From an uncultured Selenomonadales bacterium (GTDB lineage: Bacteria > Bacillota > Negativicutes > Selenomonadales > Selenomonadaceae), in contig CAMZAX010000013.1 of assembly GCA_947304355.1 (NCBI GenBank), positions 1 to 58,443 of the forward strand: a stretch of DNA of 58,443 nucleotides, in the 5' to 3' direction. Below the pieces are notes generated by a model that searched no databases, was not told where the DNA came from, and was given only the letters and a program-made list of their open reading frames with translations. Made by a program: the position numbers and the translations under genes. This document shows, one piece after another, positions 18,663-29,200 of this stretch. Position 1 is the first letter of the stretch. Each line of letters opens with the position of its first letter.

Positions 18663-18690
18663 TTATCCCTTATCCCTTGTCCCTTGTTCC
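18663..18690. repeat. Heptanucleotide repeat array
   Basis: On the minus strand four units: GGAACAA GGGACAA GGGATAA GGGATAA. It forms the C-terminal codons and stop of the FAD oxidoreductase and leads into the ribosome binding region of the next gene. Confidence 0.85.
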
Positions 18691-20237
18691 TTTGCCTCGT
18701 GATAAGTTTGCTCCGCGTTGATCTTCCAAATGTCGGACTTGGGGAATTGCCCGCCGATGGCGCAGACCGCCGCAATCGCCGTCAACATGCTGTGATCCAT
18801 GTTGTTGTAGCGGTGCTGACCGTTGCGCCCGATGCAGTAAAGATTTTGAATCTCGTCGAGCGCGGCGCGCAGTTCGCCGATATTTTCGTAGGTGTCGAAA
18901 TAAGCGGGATAAGCCTTCGGGACTTTGACGCGCACGCCGAATTTAACGGACGCCGCGTCGATAATCCCGATTGACGCCAATTCTTCCGCCGCGAATTTTA
19001 TAAAGTCGTCGTTGCTCATTTGCCAGAGTTCGTCGCCTTCGTTGCAAAAATATTCGAGACCGAGCCAAACGGAATTTTCCGGGTCGGCAACCATGTACGG
19101 CGACCAGTTGTTAAAAATTTGCAGGCGACCGAGCTTGACGGACGGTTCTTGAATGTAAATCCAGCAATCAGGCACGATGTTGCCGAGCGTCTTGATTTTG
19201 GTTTTGTTGGGCGGCAAAAGCTTGTCGACGAGGAGCCCTACGGTTATGAAGTCGCGATAGGGCAAGCCGCGCGCGATTTGCAGTTGTCGAAAGTTCAAGC
19301 CGTCGTCGAGAGCTTCGGCGAGTTCTGCAAGCGGCATACTTGACAGGAAATAGTTGGCGGGGAAAGTCAACATGCCGGCGGGCGATTGGGCGCGCACAGA
19401 GCGGACGATTTTTTTTGCGTCGACGTGAATGCTTTTGACGGTTGAGCCGGTGAGGACTTCGCCGCCGAGCCGCTTAATTTCGTCGGCGAATTTTTCCCAC
19501 AGCTGCCCCGGACCGAACTTGGGATAGTAAAAGCGTTCAATCAGCGACGTTTCGCCCGCGCCCTCCTTCGAGCCAAAAGTTTTCTTCACGAAGTCGACAA
19601 TTGTTTTGCCGAGCGAAAGCCCTTTGATTCGTTGCGCGCCCCAATCCGCGCCGATTTCTTGAGGCGTGCGTCCCCAGACTTTGGTCGTGTAGTCGCGGAA
19701 AAAAGTTTCGTACAGCCTTTGCCCGAAACGATTAATCATGAAGTCTTCGAGCGTGTGCTCTTCGCGTTGAGTGAATTTCGTCTTGAGGAAACTTGTGCCG
19801 ATTGAAAACATTTCGAGCAAGCCGAGGTTGCGAATCGTATCGAAGTTGAGCGACACTGGATAGGAGAAAAATTTTCGCCGATAAAAAATTCTTGATACGC
19901 GGTTGCGGTTCAGAAAAACTTCGTCGACAGATTCGGGATCCGCGCCGCCGTCAACCAAAACCGATTCACGTCCGAGTATTTTGTCGTCGAAAGCGGGCGC
20001 ACCCTGCGCCGGCAAAAGTGATTGCCACAGCTTGACGATTTCGTCGTCTTTGGAAAAAAATCTGTGACCGCCGATGTCCATGCGGTTGCCGTTGAAATTC
20101 ATTGTGCGCGCGAGTCCGCCAACAAATTTTTCTTTTTCGAGGACGACGGGCTTAATGTCGGTGTGTTTCAGCAAATAATAAGCGGCAGTCAAACCCGCGC
20201 AACCCGCGCCGATAATTATGGCGTGTTTCTTATGCAT
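18663..20237 (-). CDS. FAD-dependent NAD(P)-binding amine-oxidoreductase family protein
   Basis: 524 residues. N-terminal dinucleotide fold [20 protein letters not shown], then [31 protein letters not shown], as in UDP-galactopyranose mutase and protoporphyrinogen-oxidase-like proteins. Also [36 protein letters not shown] and, near the end, [22 protein letters not shown]. Proteins of this type accompany envelope-polysaccharide genes, consistent with the GT-C-like protein downstream. The last nine residues (KEQGTRDKG) and the stop are encoded by a heptamer repeat, so the natural C-terminus was probably shorter or different. Confidence 0.8.
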   Translation of the reverse strand: MHKKHAIIIGAGCAGLTAAYYLLKHTDIKPVVLEKEKFVGGLARTMNFNGNRMDIGGHRFFSKDDEIVKLWQSLLPAQGAPAFDDKILGRESVLVDGGADPESVDEVFLNRNRVSRIFYRRKFFSYPVSLNFDTIRNLGLLEMFSIGTSFLKTKFTQREEHTLEDFMINRFGQRLYETFFRDYTTKVWGRTPQEIGADWGAQRIKGLSLGKTIVDFVKKTFGSKEGAGETSLIERFYYPKFGPGQLWEKFADEIKRLGGEVLTGSTVKSIHVDAKKIVRSVRAQSPAGMLTFPANYFLSSMPLAELAEALDDGLNFRQLQIARGLPYRDFITVGLLVDKLLPPNKTKIKTLGNIVPDCWIYIQEPSVKLGRLQIFNNWSPYMVADPENSVWLGLEYFCNEGDELWQMSNDDFIKFAAEELASIGIIDAASVKFGVRVKVPKAYPAYFDTYENIGELRAALDEIQNLYCIGRNGQHRYNNMDHSMLTAIAAVCAIGGQFPKSDIWKINAEQTYHEAKEQGTRDKG

Positions 20238-20922
20238 CGGCTGTGACCTCCGTCGTCGGCAGGTACAGCAAAATATTTTGCGCGCCGATTTGCGCGACGC
20301 CGAACTTAACGTTGTCGCCCGCGTGACACCCGAAATCTTTCGTCGGCTCGTTGAGCAATTCGCCCGTCAAAATATTTTCGTCGACGCTCATGCAACGCAC
20401 CCAAAGCAATTCGGGTTGTTGATTTGCGCCGAGGAAGTAAACAACCACGTCGTCGGGATAATGTGGGTGGCGGAAGGCGTCGAGGTTTTTAATCAGGCGC
20501 GTCTCTTCGCGGGCGGCGTCGACTTCGTTGCGGTCGTTAATCATGGCAATGCGGTCGCGGAAGGGCAACGAGTATTCGGCAGTCAAAATCCTTATCTCCG
20601 CGTCGTCGACTTGATTGCGCTTGAACTTGACGGATTTTTTGTAGCTTGCGATAAAATTTTTAATACGTTCGCCCGAAAGCCGCACGCCCGCCAAAATTTC
20701 AAACACAAACGTTTCGCCGTCAATGTACGCGTAAGTCAAAAAGCCGTCGAGTTTTTCTTCGGGCGGATAATCGAACGCGTCGCGCCACTTCACCGCGTCG
20801 ACGAGGCTTTTGTCGGTCAGCAGGCAGATTTGCCGATACATGTCGCGAAAAAATATTTCTTCAACCTTCAAAGCGTTCATCTCCAAAAAAATTTTTAGAG
20901 CGTGTTGGTTTAAAGTTGTCAT
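20230..20922 (-). CDS. Uncharacterised protein, C-terminal DUF2314-like
   Basis: About 230 residues from ATG 20922. No signal peptide or membrane helix. The C-terminus [22 protein letters not shown]...[11 protein letters not shown] resembles the DUF2314 pattern (WVRV - G - NEP - GD - V). The N-terminal two thirds are unfamiliar. The start is uncertain: no clear ribosome binding site precedes 20922, and the alternative ATG at 20880 has GGAG directly against it. Overlaps the FAD oxidoreductase start by 8 nt, so the two are translated together. Confidence 0.5.
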   Translation of the reverse strand: MTTLNQHALKIFLEMNALKVEEIFFRDMYRQICLLTDKSLVDAVKWRDAFDYPPEEKLDGFLTYAYIDGETFVFEILAGVRLSGERIKNFIASYKKSVKFKRNQVDDAEIRILTAEYSLPFRDRIAMINDRNEVDAAREETRLIKNLDAFRHPHYPDDVVVYFLGANQQPELLWVRCMSVDENILTGELLNEPTKDFGCHAGDNVKFGVAQIGAQNILLYLPTTEVTADA

Positions 20923-21204
20923 GTGACGAGGAATTTTTTCGTATGACGAGGCGCAAGCGCGAAGGCGTAGTAAGCTACGTCGAGCGCGCGGCAACAACGT
21001 CAGGCGGAAAAATAACCGTCACTGCAAAATTTGACCAACAACCCCTAACTTGCGCATTATAGCACACGCGCCAACAAAAAACGGTGCCGTGTTGAAAAAA
21101 TTTTTGGCGTTTGATAAACTTCGCTTATCGACAAAAAAATTTCTGCCCCTTCCCGCGCGGACGGGGCTAAAATAAAATTTCGTACGGAACAAATTTTTTG
21201 AGGA
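20923..21204. other. Divergent intergenic region with GC-rich hairpin and minus-strand -10 box
   Basis: 282 bases without a gene. On the minus strand TATAAT preceded by TGC (21061-21056) is a good extended -10 for the DUF2314-like gene, leaving a leader of about 130 bases. That leader holds a GC-rich foldback (GCGTAG-TAAG-CTACG followed by CGAGCGCGC). A second short stem CCGCGCGGACGG-type sequence lies near 21155. Nothing else recognised. Confidence 0.4.
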
Positions 21205-21705
21205 GTGACGAAAATTTTGTTTACCCACATAACCCAGTCCCCATACGGGACGGTAAAATTGGCGGCTAAAGTGGCGCAACGCGTGCGCGAAGGTACGGTT
21301 ATCTGCTTGGAGGGCAGCTTGGGCGCGGGCAAAACGCTTTTCGTTCAGTCAATGGCGCGCACACTCGGCGTCCAGGGCGAAGTCACAAGCCCGACGTTCA
21401 ACTTGATGAGCATCTACGAAGGCTTCTGCCCGATTGTTCACTTTGACCTTTACCGCTTGCGCACCGAGGACGAGCTGGAAGACATCGGCTTTTACGAGTA
21501 CACCGATTTTCCGGAGGGGATTGTCTTTATCGAGTGGGCTGAAAAATTCCCGCAGGCTTTGCCCGAAAATTACGTCGTGATAAAAATCGAACGGCTCAAA
21601 GACGCGCGGAACATGCGACGCATTACCTTCGATTGCGTGGGCGACGAACATAAAGATTTTATCGCAGAACTTGAGGAATTCGTTACAAAGGATGAACTGC
21701 CTTGA
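21205..21705 (+). CDS. tsaE: tRNA t6A biosynthesis ATPase TsaE
   Basis: 166 residues. Walker A LEGSLGAGKTLFVQSMA, followed by VTSPTFNLMSIYEG and HFDLYRL, then DIGFYEY and VFIEWAEKFP, all typical of TsaE. It works with TsaB and TsaD to make threonylcarbamoyl-A37. GTG 21205 is taken as start, but GAGGA abuts it, so a TTG at 21217 is possible. TTGA overlap with tsaB. Confidence 0.93.
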   Translation: MTKILFTHITQSPYGTVKLAAKVAQRVREGTVICLEGSLGAGKTLFVQSMARTLGVQGEVTSPTFNLMSIYEGFCPIVHFDLYRLRTEDELEDIGFYEYTDFPEGIVFIEWAEKFPQALPENYVVIKIERLKDARNMRRITFDCVGDEHKDFIAELEEFVTKDELP

Positions 21706-22373
21706 ATATTTTGGGAATCGAAACCGCGACGCGTGCAGCAAGTGTCGCGGTAATTTTTGACGGCAAAATCGTCGCCGAGACCGTTCGCGAATCGCCGCAG
21801 AGTTTTTCCGAAACACTCCTGCCGCAAGTCGAGGACGTCATAAAATTTTCGGGCGCGTTTGAAAATCTTGACGCCGTTGCCGTGTCAATCGGTCCGGGGT
21901 CGTTCACGGGCTTGCGTATCGCTTTGGCGACGGCAAAGGCTCTTGCTTACGCGTGGGGCATAAAAATCATCGGCGTGCCGACGCTTTTGGCAATGTCTTA
22001 CAATTTTCCGAACGCAAAGGTCTTGCCGCTAATCGACGCGCAAAAAAATCGTGCTTACTGTCAACTGTTCGCGAATTGCGCCGCGCTGTCGTCGTTGGCA
22101 GTCAAACCGATTGACGAGGCGATAACCGAGGCGGGTCGGCTTGACGGCGACGTTTTCGTTTGCGGCGACGTGCTTCACAAAATCAAAACGTCCTTGCCGC
22201 CGAACGTTCGACTTGCGCCGCCGAATTTGAAAATGCCGCGTGCGTCGTCTGTCGCGCTGTGCGGAGCAGATTTACTTGCGGCGGGCAAAGTTGATAACGT
22301 CATGAACTTGGAGCCGCTTTACGTTCGACGTTCGGAGGCTGAGGAGCTTTGGGAACAGCGTCACTGCCGTTGA
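21702..22373 (+). CDS. tsaB: tRNA t6A biosynthesis protein TsaB
   Basis: 223 residues from TTG 21702. Begins MNILGIETATRAASVAV; AVSIGPGSFTGLRIALATAKAL is the TsaB signature, with PLIDAQKNRAYC-type strand following. Inactive ASKHA-fold partner of TsaD. Its stop lies beyond an out-of-frame ATG region, 35 bases before the rimI start. tsaE-tsaB-rimI is the usual order; tsaD is not in the window. Confidence 0.93.
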   Translation: MNILGIETATRAASVAVIFDGKIVAETVRESPQSFSETLLPQVEDVIKFSGAFENLDAVAVSIGPGSFTGLRIALATAKALAYAWGIKIIGVPTLLAMSYNFPNAKVLPLIDAQKNRAYCQLFANCAALSSLAVKPIDEAITEAGRLDGDVFVCGDVLHKIKTSLPPNVRLAPPNLKMPRASSVALCGADLLAAGKVDNVMNLEPLYVRRSEAEELWEQRHCR

Positions 22374-22408
22374 TTCAAACGCGGTGGAGAATTTTTTACG
22401 GAGCAACC

Positions 22409-22852
22409 ATGGAACTTTTATTCAGAGCAATGACGCAGGACGACGCCGAGGCGGTTGCCGCGATTGAGGCTAAAAGTTTCGCCGTGCCGTGGAAACGCGA
22501 CGACTTTTGGCGCGAGGCGAAAAACGAATTGGCGTCGTATATCGTCGGCGTGCTTGACGGCAAGATCGTCGCCTACGCGGGCGCGTGGGTTTCGTTCAAT
22601 CAGGCGGACGTAATGAGTGTGGCGGTTGACCCCGAATATCGCGGGCAAGGCTTGGGCACGTTGCTTTTCGGCGAATTGATTCGCGTCGTCAAAGCACGCG
22701 GCGCGACGGCGATTACGCTTGAAGTTCGTCCGAGCAACACGGCGGCGATTAAACTTTACGAGAGCTTCGGTCTTCGGAGCGTCGGGCGGCGGCGCGGCTA
22801 CTACATTGACAACGGCGAAGACGCTTTAATCATGTGGAACACGCGACTTTAG
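22409..22852 (+). CDS. rimI: Ribosomal-protein-alanine N-acetyltransferase
   Basis: 147 residues from ATG 22409 (GGAG upstream). GNAT fold: FRAMTQDDAEAVAAIEAKSF, VMSVAVDPEYRGQGLGTLLFGEL (acetyl-CoA loop Q-x-x-G-x-G/L) and LEVRPSNTAAIKLYESFGL. RimI acetylates the N-terminal alanine of ribosomal protein S18; placement after tsaB is the standard context. Confidence 0.9.
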   Translation: MELLFRAMTQDDAEAVAAIEAKSFAVPWKRDDFWREAKNELASYIVGVLDGKIVAYAGAWVSFNQADVMSVAVDPEYRGQGLGTLLFGELIRVVKARGATAITLEVRPSNTAAIKLYESFGLRSVGRRRGYYIDNGEDALIMWNTRL

Positions 22853-22865
22853 GAGGTCTTTGACG

Positions 22866-23738
22866 TTGCAAATTAAAGGCACGCTTATGCTTTTGGGCGC
22901 GGCGTTTTTCTGGGGCACGACGTTCGTTGCGCAACTGACGGGCATGGACGAATTGGAGCCCTTCAGCTACGCGGCGGGCAGATATTTAATCGGATTCCTG
23001 TCGCTTGTTATTGTGGCGGTCGTCACGAGCAAACGGCGGGCAGTCGAACGGCGGCGTCAAAAATATCTGCACGGCTACGGCGTCGGCTTGCTAATCGGCG
23101 TGGTGTTGTTTATCGCAAGTTCAATGCAACAAATCGCCCTGCAGTATTCGACGGCGGGCAAAGCGGCGTTCATCACGTGCCTTTATATCGTGTTCGTGCC
23201 GCTTGGTGCAAAACTTTTGGGCGCGACGATTCGGCGTGAAAATTGGCTGGGCGCAGGCTTGGCAATCGTCGGGCTGTACCTTTTGGCAATCGGCGAAGGC
23301 TTTTCGATTCAGCTCGGCGACGCGATTTTATTCGTCAGCGCATTTTTCTGGACAGCGCAAATTTTGCTGATAGATCGTTTCGCGTCACGCGTCGACTTAA
23401 TCGAGTTGTCCGCCGCGCAGATTTTTATCGTGATGGTTTTGAGTTTCGCGGCAATGTTCGCGCTGGAGACGCCGCACTTGACGGCAATGCTGAATTCATG
23501 GTTCCCGATAGTCTATGCGGGCGTGATGAGTTCGGGCGTCGCGTTTACGTTGCAACTTTACGGACAGCGTTACGCGGAGCCGGCGGCGGCGGCAATCTTG
23601 ATGAGTTTCGAGGCAATCTTCGGCGCGTTGGCGGGTTGGTTCTTCCTCAACGAAGTGATGACGGCGCGTGAATTGTTCGGTTGTCTGCTGATGTTAATCG
23701 GTATGCTTGCGACGCAGTGGACGTTGATAAAGTCGTAA
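22866..23738 (+). CDS. DMT superfamily transporter (EamA domains)
   Basis: 290 residues with ten predicted helices in two EamA repeats: LMLLGAAFFWGTTFVAQL in the first and QLGDAILFVSAFFWTAQILLIDR in the second. The end ASAEPAAAAILMSFEAIFGALAGWFFLNE matches the second-repeat signature closely (EPAAAAILMSFEAIF). Exports or imports small metabolites; substrate unknown. TTG 22866 (nine bases after AGGAGG) is preferred to TTG 22860. Last gene of the tsaE operon. Confidence 0.85.
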   Translation: MQIKGTLMLLGAAFFWGTTFVAQLTGMDELEPFSYAAGRYLIGFLSLVIVAVVTSKRRAVERRRQKYLHGYGVGLLIGVVLFIASSMQQIALQYSTAGKAAFITCLYIVFVPLGAKLLGATIRRENWLGAGLAIVGLYLLAIGEGFSIQLGDAILFVSAFFWTAQILLIDRFASRVDLIELSAAQIFIVMVLSFAAMFALETPHLTAMLNSWFPIVYAGVMSSGVAFTLQLYGQRYAEPAAAAILMSFEAIFGALAGWFFLNEVMTARELFGCLLMLIGMLATQWTLIKS

Positions 23739-23761
23739 TAATTATTTGACTGTCCGCGTGC

Positions 23762-23787
23762 AAAAAAAAAGCCGCCTCGCAGGCGGA
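23762..23787 (-). terminator. Rho-independent terminator of the repeat-protein gene
   Basis: On the minus strand CCGCCT-GCG-AGGCGG followed by CTTTTTTTTT, about 55 bases after the stop of the gene at 23842-26205. Confidence 0.8.
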
Positions 23788-23841
23788 TACTAACTGCTGT
23801 TTATGGCGACAAGCAACCCGTGTCGCGGACGCCTTCAAGTG

Positions 23842-26205
23842 TCAAACTTGCGTCAAGCCGCCGGTCTGCACGTTGGCAACGTAGGTCGCGCCCTCAATTT
23901 TGTAAGTCAAGCCGCTGCCTTGGACGTTCAACATGCCGCCGTCCGTGAAAGTGAATGTCGTGTCCGTCGCCGTGACAACCACGTTTGCAATTTGATTGAA
24001 CGTCACGCCGTAAAGATTAACCGAATCGAAGGCGTTGGCGTTTTGCGCGAAGACGACGCCGCTGCCGGGCGTGTAAACGAATTCGTCAGAGCCTGCGCCG
24101 CCGACCAAAGTGTTGACGCCGCCGAAGCCGCCCCACATTGACGCGCCGCCGCTGCCCGCGATTATCAAGTTGGAGCCGAACGAGCCGCCGACCAAAACTT
24201 CCCTGCCGACAAGACTGCGCCCGTCAAGGACAGCCTCGCCGCTTGCGTAACACGCTTGACCCGCAATGTTGCCCGCGCCGTCCGTGACAGTGATGATTTT
24301 GTCCATGTAGTCCACGAGCGTCAACGTGCCGTCAGAAAAATTCAGCGCGAAGTTCCCGAACAAATTCACGCCGTTGACTGTGCCGCCGACGCGAATCACG
24401 TCCGTGTTGCCGTAATTTACGATAACGTCGTTGCCGCCGCCGTCAATGTAAACGAATTCGTCGCGCCCCAAGCCGCCCGCCATTGTGTCGTCGTAAGCAC
24501 CGAAGCCGCCCCATAACGTGGAGCCGCCGTCGCCCGCGAAGATGTAATCGGAGCCCAGAGCCGAGCCTACGATGACTTCAAGATGAGGCAAAAGGTTGCC
24601 GTAGGTGACGCCGCCCCACGTCGGGGAGTAAACGTAAGCGGTGGTGGTGCCTTCGATGTCTGCTATCGAAATGATTTTGTCCTTGCAGTCCTGGACAATC
24701 AGCGTGCCCGTCGAACAGTTGACCGCCAAATTTTCGCCGTCGTAGTTGAAGCCCAAGCAGTCGGGCGCGTAACGAATCTTCGCGCCGTTCTCGCCCGTCT
24801 CGCTGAAGGTGACGCCCGCGTAATCGGAAATGACGCCTATGCCGCCGATATAAATGTAATCGTCGCTGCCGTCCACTTTGCCGACGTTGGTGACGCCCGT
24901 AACGTCTTGACCGTAAACAACTTCAGTGACGCCGGCAGTCGCAGTTGTATCAGTCGTTGAAATGCCTGCGGTGGCAGTCGTCGCGTTGGTGTTTATGCCG
25001 TCGACGTAGACGAGCTGAACGCCCGAAACCGTCGCGCCGTTAATCGTTGTTTCGCGTGAGCCGTCGCTGTTGTCGATAACGACCATGCTGCGGGCGGGGG
25101 TGGCTGTGTCGCCCGAAATGGTTATCGCGCCGACAGTGTTGGTTGAATCAGCGTCGACGTTGCCCGCGCCGATTCCGACGCCGTTGCTTATGCTTGACGC
25201 CGTAACGGTTGCGTCGCCGCCGATTGAAACGGTGCCCGCGCTGTTGGTGCCGCCGTATTGAGCGTAACCCGAACCGATGCCCGCGCCGCCCGTCGACGAA
25301 GACGCTGTGACGGTAGCCGCGCCGTCGATTGTGATGTTACCCGCCGAAGACGTGTTGCCGAACGCCGCGCCCGAACCGATACCTGCGCCGTTGCCCGTGG
25401 AGACTGCATTGACGCCCGCCGTGCCGCCGATTGAGATGTTGCCGACAGAGCCGCCGAAGCCCGAACCGATTGCCGCACCGTCTTGACTTGTCGCGCTGAT
25501 GTTGCCGCCCGTGATGTTAATCGTGCCGGGGTTTGTCAATTCGCCCGTGCCTGCGCCCGTGCCTATGCCCGCGCCCGACGAACTTCTTGCATTGACGGAG
25601 CCGCCCGCTATCGCGATTGTGCCGACAGTCGATTGGAAACCGGAGCCGACGCCCGCGCCGTAATTGCTCGTTGCAGTGACGACGCCGCTGTTTATGGTTA
25701 AGTTGGAAGTGGACGCCTCGCCGTAGTCTGTGCCGACGCCCGCGCCGTAGCCGGGAGCCGTTGCCGTGAGGTAGCCCGTGCCGTTAATCGTGACGCCGCC
25801 GCCGATATTGAGAGCCGCCGCGTTGGTGCCGCTCGTCGTCAGGGTGTTGTTGCCGACCAAAGTCAACGTGCCGCCGCCCGTGCCGAATTTGATTGCGTTG
25901 CCCGTGCTTGACAGGTTGAGGCTGTCTATCGTCAAGTTGGCGGCGTTCGTGCCCGTGACGATCTGCGCGACAAGCGGGGTGCCTTCCGTGCCGACGATTG
26001 TGACGGGCTCGCTCGTGTCGATTGTTATCGTGCCGGTGTAGCCGCTTTCCAAGCTTTGCGTGCCGCCCGCCGTGATTAACATGTCGCTTGTCGTCGTAGT
26101 GTCTTCGTCAGTTGTCGTGTCGTCAGTCGTATCGTCGGTGGTGGTGTCGTCGGTTGTCGTATCGTCTTCGGGGAAACGCTGAAGGTCGAAGATAAATTTT
26201 TCCAT
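23842..26205 (-). CDS. Secreted repeat protein with MEKFIFDLQRF N-terminus and hemolysin-like repeats
   Basis: 787 residues. No classical signal peptide. It starts MEKFIFDLQRF, an N-terminal motif I recall from repetitive proteins of Negativicutes but cannot verify. Residues 12-40 are Asp/Thr only. Residues about 45-390 form a Gly/Ser/Thr-rich beta-helix with a GAGIGSG-type turn repeated about seven times. The second half has degenerate RTX-like turns (FAGDGGSTLWGGFGAYDDTM, GGLGRDEFVY, SMWGGFGGVNTLVGGAG). Probably exported by a type I-like route and placed on the cell surface. GGAGG precedes the start. No secretion genes are adjacent. Confidence 0.6.
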   Translation of the reverse strand: MEKFIFDLQRFPEDDTTTDDTTTDDTTDDTTTDEDTTTTSDMLITAGGTQSLESGYTGTITIDTSEPVTIVGTEGTPLVAQIVTGTNAANLTIDSLNLSSTGNAIKFGTGGGTLTLVGNNTLTTSGTNAAALNIGGGVTINGTGYLTATAPGYGAGVGTDYGEASTSNLTINSGVVTATSNYGAGVGSGFQSTVGTIAIAGGSVNARSSSGAGIGTGAGTGELTNPGTINITGGNISATSQDGAAIGSGFGGSVGNISIGGTAGVNAVSTGNGAGIGSGAAFGNTSSAGNITIDGAATVTASSSTGGAGIGSGYAQYGGTNSAGTVSIGGDATVTASSISNGVGIGAGNVDADSTNTVGAITISGDTATPARSMVVIDNSDGSRETTINGATVSGVQLVYVDGINTNATTATAGISTTDTTATAGVTEVVYGQDVTGVTNVGKVDGSDDYIYIGGIGVISDYAGVTFSETGENGAKIRYAPDCLGFNYDGENLAVNCSTGTLIVQDCKDKIISIADIEGTTTAYVYSPTWGGVTYGNLLPHLEVIVGSALGSDYIFAGDGGSTLWGGFGAYDDTMAGGLGRDEFVYIDGGGNDVIVNYGNTDVIRVGGTVNGVNLFGNFALNFSDGTLTLVDYMDKIITVTDGAGNIAGQACYASGEAVLDGRSLVGREVLVGGSFGSNLIIAGSGGASMWGGFGGVNTLVGGAGSDEFVYTPGSGVVFAQNANAFDSVNLYGVTFNQIANVVVTATDTTFTFTDGGMLNVQGSGLTYKIEGATYVANVQTGGLTQV

Positions 26206-26217
26206 GGGTTCGCCTCC

Positions 26218-29200
26218 TTAAAAATCAAAGTTCAAAAGTTTTAACGCCGCCTGCTCCAAGCGGTATGCCTCGAATCGTTTTTCGTTTGCCGCCAATGCCA
26301 AGGCGTTTATCCGAATCTGCGCGGCTGTGTCCTTCAGCAAAGGCACGGGCACCGAACGGACGTGGTTATCGTCAATCTCGTCGACGACTGCGCCGTAGGT
26401 GTTGCGCTTGATGAGTTCGCGTCCGTAGTCTGTCGACAGGAAGACGCTCAGATAGCCCGCCACGTCGACGCTCGCGGGGATAACGCGAATGATATGCTCG
26501 GACGCTACCCATCCGTCCCAATGCTTAGGGACAAGCGCAACGTTGCCGATTGTCCCGCTTCGGGTTATCAGCGTCGTGTTCTCGGTAAGTTCAAGCTCTG
26601 TTGAAATTCTGTCGGCGTGAAATGCAAGCGACAAATATTTTTTATTCGACGGGTCAAGCTCTCCGATTTGTTTGCCGCCGATAAAAATTCTGCCGTGCCC
26701 TTCGTCGACGTAGACGCGCTTGAACCTTCCGGGCAAGACGACTGCGCGGCTGATTCGTTCGTCGGCAACGGTCGTGACTTCGGCGGCGTGGGCTTGCAGG
26801 TGCGAGATTATCCTTTCGACAAGCGGCGTGTGAAATGATGCGTCGAGCCGCCCGCGCAGGTTGCTCAGCTTGACGGAGAAAATTTTTTCGTTTCGGAAGT
26901 CCTCAAGCGGCGGCAAGTTCAGCGCGTCGATTAAAATTTTTTCCGCCTCGTCGAGCAGTGCGTTCGATTCGTCGCGCAGTTCGTATGAACGGACAATCAG
27001 CCCGTGAATCTTGCGCTTGAGGTCTTCGGGCGCGTCGGGAACGGGAATGTCCGCGAGGTGTTCAGGATCTACATGAACAATTACTGCGCCGTAAGTTTGA
27101 GCTGAAATCATTTTCTGTCCGACGGAACTTTTCAAGTAAGCGTAAATGTATCCCGCGTCTAAAGGATTGTCAAAGTCGATTCTCATCAAATCCGGCGTAA
27201 AAATTTTTTTGTCGAGAGTCTTTGACACATAAGCGACTTTGCCGACCGTACCCGAACGCGTCATTAAAACCTGTCCTTCATGAACGCGCAAATAATCAAG
27301 AAGTCCCGCCACATTATTTTTCGCCGCATATCCGCTCGGCTTTGGAGCAATATCAGTGATTGCGTTGGCTTGATATATCGGGAAATCAGATTTATCAACC
27401 AAAATCACTTTTGAACGTCCGCACATGTAAGACGACGCCAACTCTTTGAACAGCACGGATTTTTTCATGACGGCTTGTCGTGCGTTGAGGGCGTCGGCGT
27501 CGAAGACACTTGCCTCAAGCCGGAGCCCGCGAGATTGAACGTCGGAGAGTTTCACGGCGCACCACTTAACGGGCGAATCGAAATGAAGTTTTTTTTTCCA
27601 CGCGTTATAGGCGCGGGCAACATCGGCGGTCTCGTCGTCGATAATTTTTTCGTCGCCGTTAAGAATTTCTCTGCCGTCGTCGTCGCGCTTGAAGATGACA
27701 TTGCCGCGCTTGTCGTGCCCGACTTTTTCAACTTGCGCCATGAAAATTTCGTAGTCGATAATGCCGCAGCGTTCTTCGGCGAAAATTTCTTCGGGCGTCT
27801 TTTTCTGCAGGAACAATACGGAAGTTTGCGTGCCGTTGTGCGGCTGAAAGGTGTCGGCGTGCAGGTCGACGCTTGCAAGGATTTTGTGATTGCGAATGAG
27901 CCAAGTGCGAATGTAGCCGAGTCCCGGCGAACCGAGAATCGAATCGGGCAGGACAATGCCCATGCGCCCGCCGGGCTTGAGCAGTTGGGTACAGCGTTCG
28001 ACGAAAAGAATTTCGGGCGGCACCGAGGCGCGCAGGTCGTTCGTCATGAGCCAAAGGTTATTTTCCGCGTCGAAAGTCCAGACGTGTGCGAGTTCAAATT
28101 GGCGCAGGATGTGTTTGTCGTCGATTGGGATTTTGCTGCCGAAGGGCGGATTTGTGACAATCACGTCGAACAGCGCGATTGAATTGGCGTTGCGAAAATC
28201 GGCGGGCGTCTTGTTGAAAGCTTGAGCGAGCCCGCGCTTGAAGTCCGCGCTCCACTCGTGCGGCGGCAAAAGCGAATTGGCTTGCCAAATATTTCCGCTG
28301 CCGTCGTTGTTCATGACCATGTTCATTTTCGCCGCCTTGACCAGGTCGGGATTGAGGTCGAAGCCGAAAAAATTTTTGCTTGCGGTTTCGGCGATTGCAT
28401 TTTGAAATTGGCGTTGAATGTCCGCGTTCCAATCGGCGCGTGGCGTTTTGAACTCTTCGACAAAAGATTTTTCCAGCTTGCCGATAACGTGCGTCATTGC
28501 GATGACGGGGAAGCCGCCGGTGCCGCAGGAGCTGTCCAAAATTTTTTCGTCGATTTGCGGGTCAATCATGTCGACGACCATTTTCATGACGTTGCGGGGC
28601 GTGAAGAATTCGCCTCTGTCCCCGCGCAGGTTCGCGCCGACAATTTCTTCGTAAGCCTTGCCCTTGATGTCGATGTTGGTGTTGAGCAGGCTGTACTTTT
28701 GCAATTCGCTGACGAGGCGTGCAAGACTGCGCGGCGTAAGTTCAAGCGAATCGGCGTCGCTGAAGATTTGCGGGTAACGACCTTTGACGCGGTTGAAAAT
28801 TTTTTCGATGCGATTCTTGACGACCAACAGCCCGTCGGGGTTTTGGCGTTCGCTGCTCGTGGCATAGAAGTTGAGCTTATGCGGCAAGTTCTTTTCGTCT
28901 TCGATCTTGCAGAAAATAATCTTGAGGAACTCGAAAAAAGCTTTGTCCTTGTGGAGCCCGTCGTTGCCGTAAATGTAATCGTGACACGTCCTGAAGACGA
29001 ACAACAGATTATCGGCGGCGGCGTTCTTTAGATTTTGGCGGGTCGGGCGGTCAATTTCGGCGATGTCGCCTTCGGCGGAGGGTATGTCATTATATTCCTC
29101 GAAGCGAAAAGTTTTTGTCGTGTCGTCGAAAATTTTTCGGAAGACGAAGCGTTGAATGCTGTTCGTCCACATACCCCAATCGCAGTTGGCGCAAATGCTC

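Noticed and set aside
23842-26205. Autotransporter adhesin
   Set aside because: No Sec signal and no C-terminal beta-barrel domain; the C-terminus has hemolysin-like turns instead.
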